A stretch of DNA of 40,064 bases from DATNFP01 sp035606335. GTDB taxonomy: Bacteria; Bacteroidota; Bacteroidia; Chitinophagales; Chitinophagaceae. The notes beneath the pieces were generated by a model. The model ran no database searches, was not told the DNA's origin, and saw nothing but the letters and a program-made list of their open reading frames with translations. This document shows positions 34,458 through 40,064 of this stretch, piece after piece; the first letter of the stretch is position 1; the number at the start of each line of letters is the position of its first letter. Location: positions 1-40,064 of the forward strand of contig DATNFP010000010.1 in assembly GCA_035606335.1 (NCBI GenBank), written 5' to 3'. Both the position numbers and the translations under genes were made by a program.

Positions 34458-34775
34458 ATGGCGACTGTATTCACTGATGCGAATTTTGATGCTGAAGTAC
34501 TGAAGGCAGAAAAACTAACTGTAGTTGATTTTTGGGCACCGTGGTGTGGACCGTGTTTGGCCATCGGCCCTACTATCGAAGCGCTATCAAAAGATTATGA
34601 TGGCAAAATAAATGTAGGTAAGGTAAACGTAGATGAAAACCCAAATGTTTCCATCAACTACGGCATCACTAGCATTCCTTGTGTTTTATTCATCAAAGGT
34701 GGGAAAGTGGTAGATAAGCAAGTTGGTGCTGCTCCAAGAAATGTATTTGAAAAGAAGATACAGCAACACATGTAA
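34458..34775 (+). CDS. Thioredoxin, first of a tandem pair
   Basis: A cytoplasmic thioredoxin of 105 residues with the active site W29-C30-G-P-C33 and the cis-proline at P74. It reduces disulfides in proteins such as ribonucleotide reductase and peroxiredoxins. Two features differ from E. coli TrxA: the Lys after the active site is Leu (CLAIGP), and the residue after cis-Pro is Cys75 (SIPC), where Thr is usual. The helix proline corresponding to Pro40 is kept (P38). The second copy starts 29 bases downstream, so the two are probably one transcript. Confidence 0.93.
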   Translation: MATVFTDANFDAEVLKAEKLTVVDFWAPWCGPCLAIGPTIEALSKDYDGKINVGKVNVDENPNVSINYGITSIPCVLFIKGGKVVDKQVGAAPRNVFEKKIQQHM

Positions 34776-34804
34776 TTTTAAATTTGTAATTAACCATAAA
34801 CATA

Positions 34805-35125
34805 ATGGCAACTGTTTTTACTGATGCAAATTTTGATACTGAGGTATTGAGTGCTGACAAGCTGACTGTAGTTGATTTTTGGGCACCATGGTGTGGGCCA
34901 TGTCTAGCTTTAGGAGTTACGATAGATGCATTGAGCAAGGAATACGAAGGCAAAGTAAATGTAGGTAAGGTAAACCTTGATGAGAACCCGGATGTGTCTG
35001 TAAAATATGGAGTTACCAGTGTACCGTGCGTTTTATTTATAAAAGATGGCCAGCTTATTGATAAATATGTAGGTAATGCACCTAAAAGGGTATTTGAAAA
35101 GAAGATACAGCAATATTTACAGTAG
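34805..35125 (+). CDS. Thioredoxin, second of a tandem pair
   Basis: A 106-residue thioredoxin about three quarters identical to its neighbour by residue-by-residue reading, clearly a tandem duplicate. The WCGPC site (C30, C33) is intact. As in the first copy the cis-proline is followed by Cys (SVPC). In addition the helix proline after the active site is lost (CLALGV instead of CxxxxP), which would straighten the kink that normally packs the active-site helix. This suggests a changed redox potential or partner choice. It is followed by a strong terminator. Confidence 0.92.
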   Translation: MATVFTDANFDTEVLSADKLTVVDFWAPWCGPCLALGVTIDALSKEYEGKVNVGKVNLDENPDVSVKYGVTSVPCVLFIKDGQLIDKYVGNAPKRVFEKKIQQYLQ

Positions 35126-35148
35126 TTATCAATTCTTAGATATTAGAT

Positions 35149-35188
35149 AAAAAATTCCCATTTAGTTATTGCTAAATGGGAATTTTTT
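35149..35188. terminator. Bidirectional terminator after the thioredoxin pair
   Basis: AAAATTCCCATTTAG (35151-35165) pairs perfectly with CTAAATGGGAATTTT (35172-35186) with a 6-base loop and T/A runs outside. It lies between convergent genes (thioredoxin on plus, small gene on minus) and can serve both. Confidence 0.85.
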
Positions 35189-35227
35189 ATATTATCACTA
35201 TACACTTATTATCTTGATAGCTTTTGA

Positions 35228-35509
35228 TCAATTTGTTGGCTTCAATAGATCATTTTTTACTTCTGTCGATTCAATTGTTGGCTTGCTTTGTTCGATGAGA
35301 GCTTCAATCGCCTGGGCTTCCTGGCTTATAGTTAAGTATAAGATATAAAATGTGTATTTTTCAATATTATTGTTCTTTGTGTCGCTTTGATTCAGTGAAT
35401 TTAACCCGGTTTCAATTATTTCAATGTTTTTATTGTTTGCAAGCCATTCATTGATGCTTTTTTGCAATACAGAAATATCTGTATCAGAAAAGAAATGCAC
35501 TTTTTTCAT
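35228..35509 (-). CDS. Small protein of unknown function
   Basis: A 93-residue protein starting MKKVHFFSDTDISVLQKSINEWLANNKNIEIIETGLNS-like, with an alpha/beta start and a second strand KYTFYILYL, then a helix and a charged tail. The layout of a strand, a helix and the strand pair NIEIIETG/YTFYILYL resembles the small Cse60-type sporulation-associated fold, but the similarity is weak and made by eye. No signal peptide. It lies convergent to the thioredoxins and opens a run of small genes. Confidence 0.55.
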   Translation of the reverse strand: MKKVHFFSDTDISVLQKSINEWLANNKNIEIIETGLNSLNQSDTKNNNIEKYTFYILYLTISQEAQAIEALIEQSKPTIESTEVKNDLLKPTN

Positions 35510-35691
35510 CAGAGACTTTATCTATTATTCCTAAAATATTATTCCTTCACATTTATATAATGTGTTAAAAATTATAATTATTAATAATGAATTATGCTTT
35601 TGTATATATGTGATTTTCGACGCAATTATATGAATGGTTTTCCCATGCGTTTCTTCTCAAGTGAAAACTTATTAAATAGCAATAAACTATA

Positions 35692-36009
35692 TCAGGATGT
35701 TTTTTTACCGAAATAAAATTGCTGCCTGTATAATTCGGTTACATGTTCGTAGTAATCTTCTACCGTTGAGAAGTTATTGTTATTTGCGTTATTATGTTCT
35801 TGCCCCCTTATTATAAGACTTGCACTAGGAGTTGTTCCTGGTTTTATAAAATATTTCCCGTTTGCCAGTTCGTAGCCATCTACAAATATTTTTATTCTGT
35901 CTCCTTTTGCCACTTTGCCATTAATTGTAATAAAATCATTGTAGAAGACAAATTTTCCATCTTCTTTTATTGGTGATAGTTTTAATTCCCCTAGTTTATT
36001 TTTTACCAT
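35692..36009 (-). CDS. Hypothetical protein
   Basis: A 105-residue protein if translated from the ATG at 36009; an upstream in-frame TTG at 36051 would add 14 residues with no support. It is beta-rich with internal Gly/Asp turns (GKFVFYNDFITINGKVAKGDRIKIFVDGYELANGKYFIK) and has an Asn-rich linker (HNNANNNNFS) before a short helix. No signal peptide and no recognised family. The intergenic stretch 35510-35691 is very AT-rich and holds only a 6-bp dyad (CACATT/AATGTG at 35548-35564). Confidence 0.5.
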   Translation of the reverse strand: MVKNKLGELKLSPIKEDGKFVFYNDFITINGKVAKGDRIKIFVDGYELANGKYFIKPGTTPSASLIIRGQEHNNANNNNFSTVEDYYEHVTELYRQQFYFGKKTS

Positions 36010-36136
36010 ATTTGCATACTTTAATAAAATATGTAACTTATTACAGCCCAATTTACGCAGTTAATTTTTATTTCAATAAATTATTAACTTTAGTCAGAAA
36101 ATGGATAAAAGGATGTTTGTTGTACAATAAGATAGT

Positions 36137-36580
36137 ATGAGGGTTAAAAATAGTGCCAATATAATGTTGCTGACGATAGGTATAATTGTATTTTTTTCAG
36201 AGTGTAAAAAAAGTAGCGGAACGCCTTCAGGTATTCTTCTTAGTCATAAATGGTACCCTAATACTATAATACAAAATGGCCAGTCGGTATCTATGCCCTC
36301 TTGCGAATCATCCAATTTTTTAATGTTTAGAAACAATGATTCGGGGTGGGTAGATGAGAGTTCTTGTACCTCTGGTTCGTTTACACAACCATTCCAATAT
36401 TCCCTTTCTAAAGACAATAAGACTATTTATTTATCTAACTTCTATAACATTGGGAATAATGTCTGGAATGTAGTTTCATTAAATGATAGTAAGCTTGAAA
36501 TTGCTTTAAGTATACCAATTACTGGGGGACCTGAAGCAAACACAGCTTATACTGTAGATTGGACATTTGCCGCTAAATAA
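36137..36580 (+). CDS. Small lipoprotein, lipocalin-like pattern
   Basis: A 147-residue secreted protein. The signal peptide ends VFFSEC with Cys23 as probable lipid anchor; Glu just before the Cys is unusual for a lipobox, followed by KKSSG. The mature part starts with HKWYPNTI and continues in repeated beta-strands (NNDSGWVDESSCTSG, FQYSLSKDNKTIYLS, WNVVSLNDSKLEIAL), the layout of the small lipocalin-like domains common in Bacteroidota lipoproteins. Ligand unknown. Cys pairs in CESS and SSCTSG might form a disulfide. Confidence 0.6.
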   Translation: MRVKNSANIMLLTIGIIVFFSECKKSSGTPSGILLSHKWYPNTIIQNGQSVSMPSCESSNFLMFRNNDSGWVDESSCTSGSFTQPFQYSLSKDNKTIYLSNFYNIGNNVWNVVSLNDSKLEIALSIPITGGPEANTAYTVDWTFAAK

Positions 36581-36635
36581 TTTTAGCATCTTCTAATAAT
36601 TTATCTTTAAGCATCATTATTGCAAATCCATATTT

Positions 36636-37079
36636 ATGAAAAGATTTATTCTTTTATCTTCGGTTCTATCTATTCTTTTATTATCAATTGCACAAAGCTG
36701 CACAAGCAAACCTGAGGAGGGTATCCAGTTTTTTGAAGGTAGCTGGCAGGAAGCTTTGCAAAAGGCAAAAGCAGAAAACAAACCCATATTTTTAGATATA
36801 TATGCCAGTTGGTGCGGCCCTTGTAAATTGCTTAAGAAACGTACTTTTACAGACAAAGACGTTGCTGCGTATTTTAACGCTCATTTTATTAATGTTTCAT
36901 TGGACGGAGAAAAAGGCGATGGCGCACAGCTTGCAAACAAATACCAGATACAGGGGTATCCAACGCTGATGATAATAGATGCCAATGAAAATGTTTTGGT
37001 TTACACAATGGGATACTACAAAGCGAATGAACTATTGCAAATAGGACAATCAGCGTTTACAAAAGGGAAACGCAGATAA
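36636..37079 (+). CDS. Thioredoxin-like lipoprotein
   Basis: A 147-residue envelope protein. A signal peptide with lipobox SIAQSC (Cys22) precedes a thioredoxin-fold domain with the active site SWCGPCK (C60, C63) and cis-proline in QGYPTLMI. EEALQKAKAENKPIFLDIYA-type spacing and VSLDGEKGDGAQLANKYQI place it with the DsbD-gamma/thioredoxin-7-like group. It would work in the periplasm, probably reducing or exchanging disulfides of secreted proteins, powered by an inner-membrane partner not in this window. A third thioredoxin-fold gene within 2.2 kb of the tandem pair. Confidence 0.87.
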   Translation: MKRFILLSSVLSILLLSIAQSCTSKPEEGIQFFEGSWQEALQKAKAENKPIFLDIYASWCGPCKLLKKRTFTDKDVAAYFNAHFINVSLDGEKGDGAQLANKYQIQGYPTLMIIDANENVLVYTMGYYKANELLQIGQSAFTKGKRR

Positions 37080-37099
37080 TACAGGGAATGCCAATAACT

Positions 37100-37114
37100 T
37101 ACCCTGTGAGGGTA
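37100..37114. terminator. Small dyad between convergent genes
   Basis: TACCCT (37100-37105) pairs with AGGGTA (37109-37114) over a 3-base loop; ACAGGG at 37081 and CCCTGT at 37102 offer an alternative 6-bp stem. No T-run follows, so a termination role is weakly supported. Confidence 0.3.
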
Positions 37115-37144
37115 TAAAAGGGTTAGAGCAGCCTGTATATTGAA

Positions 37145-37378
37145 TTATATCCTTTCTGCTGTAGCATATAACCTATCCATGATTCCATCATCGGAAAAGG
37201 TATATATATGCACCCTTTGTTCTCTGCTGAGATAGGCAAGAACAACCTCTCCATCCAGTTTTTTTATCTCATCACTATGTATCCCAAGAACTTTTATCCA
37301 TTTTTCAGCATCACCTGAGAAATGTTTAAAACGCTCTGCATTTACCGGTAAACTGTCGTAATAACAAGAGACTACCAT
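37145..37378 (-). CDS. Small hypothetical protein
   Basis: A 77-residue protein with no signal peptide. Alternating strand/helix content (GDAEKWIKVLGIHSDEIKKLDGEVVLAYLSREQRVHIYTFSDDGIM) reads as a compact alpha/beta fold. Not recognised. It begins close to the adjacent minus-strand gene (37487-37894) but 108 bases apart. It is the shortest reading frame I accept here and rests on composition only. Confidence 0.45.
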   Translation of the reverse strand: MVVSCYYDSLPVNAERFKHFSGDAEKWIKVLGIHSDEIKKLDGEVVLAYLSREQRVHIYTFSDDGIMDRLYATAERI

Positions 37379-37486
37379 AGGACCAAGTTTTTAATTGTAA
37401 AAAATTATATTTTCATAAACTAAATATACCTTTTTAATGTGAAATTTTATAATTTTTAATTTATTTTTTTGAATAATAACTTGTAG

Positions 37487-37894
37487 TTATTCTTTTTTGT
37501 TTGCTTTTAATTCAATTGTTTTTACTTCTGCTTCTTCAATTTTCCAGAACCCCCAGATTTTGTTTTCAGACGATTTTTTGAGCTTTAGATCTACTTTTTC
37601 CGATAAATACCAGCAAAGTTCATAGCCAAACTCTCTGTTGGAAGTATCAATATCAGCCCTGGCAAGCTCATTCATATATTTAATGAATACTTTTTTTAAG
37701 ATACTTTTTAAGGGTTTTTTATCTGCCTGGTGGATGGTAATAAGCTCGTTGCAACAGTTATCTAATATATTAGTGACAACGCTTTTTTGATCCTCGGGTG
37801 AAAATTCCATAGCAGGAAGTATTTTATAAAAGGTTTCATATTTATCAACCCTTTTAAAATCATTCAACTTTGATCGTATTTCACTAATAATCAC
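37487..37894 (-). CDS. DUF4844-like small protein
   Basis: A 135-residue, mostly helical protein. The segments DKKPLKSILKKVFIKYMNEL, FGYELCWYLSEKVDLKLKKSSENKIWGFW and the KIEEAEV end resemble the uncharacterised DUF4844 family, an assignment made from memory of the pattern. No signal peptide. It stands alone between AT-rich gaps. The gap 37895-38069 to the next gene shows nothing firm. Function unknown. Confidence 0.6.
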   Translation of the reverse strand: MIISEIRSKLNDFKRVDKYETFYKILPAMEFSPEDQKSVVTNILDNCCNELITIHQADKKPLKSILKKVFIKYMNELARADIDTSNREFGYELCWYLSEKVDLKLKKSSENKIWGFWKIEEAEVKTIELKANKKE

Positions 37895-38069
37895 AACAGC
37901 TATTTAGTATACTAATATAAACATTCATTAGAAAATTTTCTCATGATATCCCTTTTATCGGGGGATTTTTAGATGTTTTTATTTGCTTATTTATGTATCT
38001 GTTTTAAATATGTTTTAAGTATTGTTAAGGATTTTTTATAATATTTTTATAAGTCTTAAAAATAATTCT

Positions 38070-39329
38070 ATGAAAAAGCTCTTACTTATTTTGATTATTG
38101 CTCTATTTGCTATTCCCACGATGGCCCAATGGGTTCAACTTTCCAAAGTATCGAATGATGCAGTCAGTGCAATCTTTTTTTTGGACGCTAATACCGGTTA
38201 TGTAGCTGGGAGTAACTTTGGGCTATCCAGTGATATTTATAAAACAGCCGATGGTGGTACTACCTGGACCAAAGAGTACTCCACTGATTCAGGTATTTAC
38301 GTAGAGCTAAAGGCCATATGGTTTACAAGCAGTATGAATGGCTTTGTAGCAGGAGACTCAAACAATACGCCGTTATTGAAATATACAACAGATGGTGGTA
38401 CAACCTGGAAAACATATTCTACAAGTTTTTCAGCAACGGGCTCCTTCGGCGATATGAGATTTATTAATTCGACGACCGGTTTTTTAACTGGAAGTGATTT
38501 AGGTTATCATGGGTATGTAACTACTGATGGCGGAGCTACATGGAATCATATGGATACTTGTGGTTCTTTTGATTATTTTGTAACTATAAACTTTTTAGAC
38601 GCAAATAATGGTTACACGGCTGGGGGCAGCTATACCCTTACCAAAACAACCGATGGCGGTGCCACCTGGAACCCAGTAGCCAGTGTACCAGCTGCTACTT
38701 TTTTTGGGGACCAAATAATATTCCCAAGCTCAAACAACGCTATTTTATTGGGGGAAGATCTATACACCGGTTACGGGGGATTGAGAAGTACAGACGGACT
38801 TGCCACCTGGACGCCCTTAAGCATTACCTTACCTGCTGATTATAATGTATTATCTGGTATTGCATATTCCGATCCGCAGAATGTTTATGTCATTGGGGAT
38901 TCAACTGGTGCGGGAATTCCCTTTATTTTTCATTCAAGTGACTCGGGCACCACATGGGGCTATATGGCCCTTCCCGTTGCTGCTAAGGGGTATCTTCATT
39001 CCATATATTTTGTAGGCAATAGTGTTGGGTTTGTGGGTGGAGACAGCGGTTTGGTGCTGAAGCTAAACTTAGGTACCAATGTTCCACAGACGTTTATTGC
39101 CAAAAGAGACTTTGTGGTTTATCCAAACCCTGTCAGCGGATATATTAATTGGAAAACCAGCGTAAATAATAGCATAAGTAATGATGTTGATGTTTCTTTA
39201 TATGACGTGGCAGGAAGATTGATAACTACTGTACCCTTTAGCCAGGGACGTATCAATTTAGACAACCTTGCAAGCGGTTCCTATATATTACGCTGCCAGG
39301 ATATTGCGCAATTGGTGCAAAAAGAATGA
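38070..39329 (+). CDS. YCF48-type beta-propeller protein with T9SS type-A sorting domain
   Basis: A secreted protein of 419 residues. The ATG at 38070 opens a signal peptide (KKLLLILIIALFAIPTMAQ); an upstream in-frame start would add 16 residues. Propeller blades are marked by six repeats of D-G/S-G-x-T-W (ADGGTTWTK, TDGGTTWKT, TDGGATWNH, TDGGATWNP, TDGLATWTP, SDSGTTWGY), the YCF48/BNR pattern also found in sortilin-like proteins. The last 75 residues form a T9SS type-A sorting domain (FVVYPNPVSGYINW to SGSYILRCQD). In Bacteroidota such proteins are exported and may bind glycans or proteins at the surface; the partner is unknown. A good terminator follows. Confidence 0.9.
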   Translation: MKKLLLILIIALFAIPTMAQWVQLSKVSNDAVSAIFFLDANTGYVAGSNFGLSSDIYKTADGGTTWTKEYSTDSGIYVELKAIWFTSSMNGFVAGDSNNTPLLKYTTDGGTTWKTYSTSFSATGSFGDMRFINSTTGFLTGSDLGYHGYVTTDGGATWNHMDTCGSFDYFVTINFLDANNGYTAGGSYTLTKTTDGGATWNPVASVPAATFFGDQIIFPSSNNAILLGEDLYTGYGGLRSTDGLATWTPLSITLPADYNVLSGIAYSDPQNVYVIGDSTGAGIPFIFHSSDSGTTWGYMALPVAAKGYLHSIYFVGNSVGFVGGDSGLVLKLNLGTNVPQTFIAKRDFVVYPNPVSGYINWKTSVNNSISNDVDVSLYDVAGRLITTVPFSQGRINLDNLASGSYILRCQDIAQLVQKE

Positions 39330-39375
39330 TGTTTTTATTGGTTTTTATTTTCACACAATCAGTATTTTCATGTGG

Positions 39376-39404
39376 AGCTGCCCTTTTTGCGGGGTGGCTT
39401 TTTT
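39376..39404 (+). terminator. Rho-independent terminator of the YCF48-type gene
   Basis: AGCTGCCC (39376-39383) pairs with GGGTGGCT (39392-39399), including two G-U wobbles, with an 8-base loop and a run of five T after it. The minus strand lacks a T-run after this stem. Confidence 0.75.
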
Positions 39405-39409
39405 ATGGA

Positions 39410-39865
39410 TCATACATAGTTGACTATCTCATGAAGGTGGTGCTCCATATGAACTACATAATCTTCTATAATCCATTGTAATGTTACATCTGAAGATTCA
39501 TTCGTCCTGCATTTTCGTTGCAACAGCCCGGGAGGGATACGTTTTATAATTTCCAGCAGATACCTGTTATATAATTCCCAGAAAGTAATTACCTGACCGC
39601 TTTGTATATCCTGATGGTGGCTAAAGGAATTCCAATTATCCTGATTGTAAATTATAAAAGGTGTGTCTTCGAACTGAACTCTAACAAATCTTTGGTGATT
39701 GTTGGCTGCACTATCTATCAGATGACCCAAAATTTCTTTTTTACTCCATTTATCAGGTGCAGGTTTGTGTGAAAAATCTTTATCCGAAATTATTTTAAGC
39801 ATAGCTGGAATAGTGTTGCACAAATAAGTAAGGCGATCGATAGTTGGTTGCAATACCGGGTGCAT
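39410..39865 (-). CDS. DinB-family protein
   Basis: A 151-residue four-helix-bundle protein of the DinB/YfiT-like superfamily. Metal-binding candidates are H48 (KKEILGHLIDSAANNH) and H139/H143 in VVHMEHHLHE, the usual spacing for this family. PAPDKWSKKEILGHL is the typical opening. Members are metal-dependent hydrolases or thiol transferases of mostly unknown substrate. It is convergent with the YCF48-type gene. Confidence 0.88.
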   Translation of the reverse strand: MHPVLQPTIDRLTYLCNTIPAMLKIISDKDFSHKPAPDKWSKKEILGHLIDSAANNHQRFVRVQFEDTPFIIYNQDNWNSFSHHQDIQSGQVITFWELYNRYLLEIIKRIPPGLLQRKCRTNESSDVTLQWIIEDYVVHMEHHLHEIVNYV

Positions 39866-39910
39866 ATATGTTATTTTTTAGCAAATTAAATATAGCGCTT
39901 ATTTTTTCAA

Positions 39911-40064
39911 TTAGATGTGGTGATAAATATTAATCGCCCAATTGAACAGTAACAATATCAATACCATCCATTTGGTATAACCACTAAATGCGTGGCTCAT
40001 AAATGTTGTAAACGTTTCTTTCCTTTTTATAAGATCTTTGATCATCCAGGCATATGCGATAGCG
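39911..40064 (-). CDS. C-terminal end of a membrane protein (partial)
   Basis: A minus-strand frame, open to the right edge, gives about 50 residues ending at the stop at 39911-39913. It reads a basic loop (MIKDLIKRKETFTTFMSH) and a last hydrophobic helix (WMVLILLLFNWAINIY) ending in HHI. The NW-x-N pattern in the last helix is a little like DUF2752 proteins, but the frame is too short to name. Confidence 0.55.
   Translation of the reverse strand, partial: AIAYAWMIKDLIKRKETFTTFMSHAFSGYTKWMVLILLLFNWAINIYHHI

Noticed and set aside
37949..37974. ATCCC/GGGAT stem followed by TTTTT in the gap before the YCF48-type gene
   Set aside because: Only 5 bp of stem, and it lies on the plus strand between divergent genes where no transcript would need to end.

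Overview
The window comes from a low-GC chromosome of the phylum Bacteroidota, most like a Chitinophagaceae/Sphingobacteriia-type bacterium. Evidence: several secreted proteins end in type IX secretion (T9SS) sorting domains; a PorP/SprF protein is paired with a giant PKD-repeat protein; there is an IPExxxVDY-family protein, known only from this phylum; and several genes are preceded by the Bacteroidota promoter -7 element TAnnTTTG, often only a few bases from the start codon. Coding density is high, no intergenic gap exceeds 300 bases, and I saw no rRNA, tRNA, CRISPR array or insertion sequence.

Layout. 1-4753: the tail of a possible membrane protein, a long PurF-like amidophosphoribosyltransferase, a SET-domain protein, an RlpA-like protein and a DEAD-box RNA helicase. 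4986-7886 (+): a WaaE-like glycosyltransferase, a polysaccharide deacetylase and an NRAMP-type transporter with unusual metal-site motifs. 7893-10399 (-): ABC ATPase, permease and surE in a tight operon. 10475-13044 (-): an SDR/HSDL2-like reductase, an M15 peptidase without signal peptide, a YceI protein and a MarR regulator. 13152-18801 (-): a two-gene T9SS/adhesin operon (14-PKD protein plus PorP/SprF partner). 19035-23769: IPExxxVDY protein (-), SPFH protein, purA, a very acidic disordered protein and pabB. 23775-30556: an unknown secreted protein (-), a T9SS M28 peptidase, an orphan Hcp-type tube protein, a SnoaL/NTF2-like protein, a T9SS subtilase and a lipoprotein (-). 30740-35125 (+): dnaE and two tandem thioredoxins. 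35228-37894: a run of small, mostly unrecognised genes around a thioredoxin-like lipoprotein. 38070-40064: a T9SS YCF48-type beta-propeller (+), a DinB-family protein (-) and the tail of a membrane protein (-).

Most of the window is housekeeping (purine and folate synthesis, replication, RNA helicase, redox, envelope) mixed with secreted T9SS cargo: two peptidases, a beta-propeller and a giant adhesin-like protein. The least ordinary signals are a perfect 15-bp hairpin inside the start of pabB, a lone Hcp protein of the proteobacterial type VI family, the NRAMP relative with altered metal-coordinating motifs, and a tandem thioredoxin pair with altered active-site surroundings.
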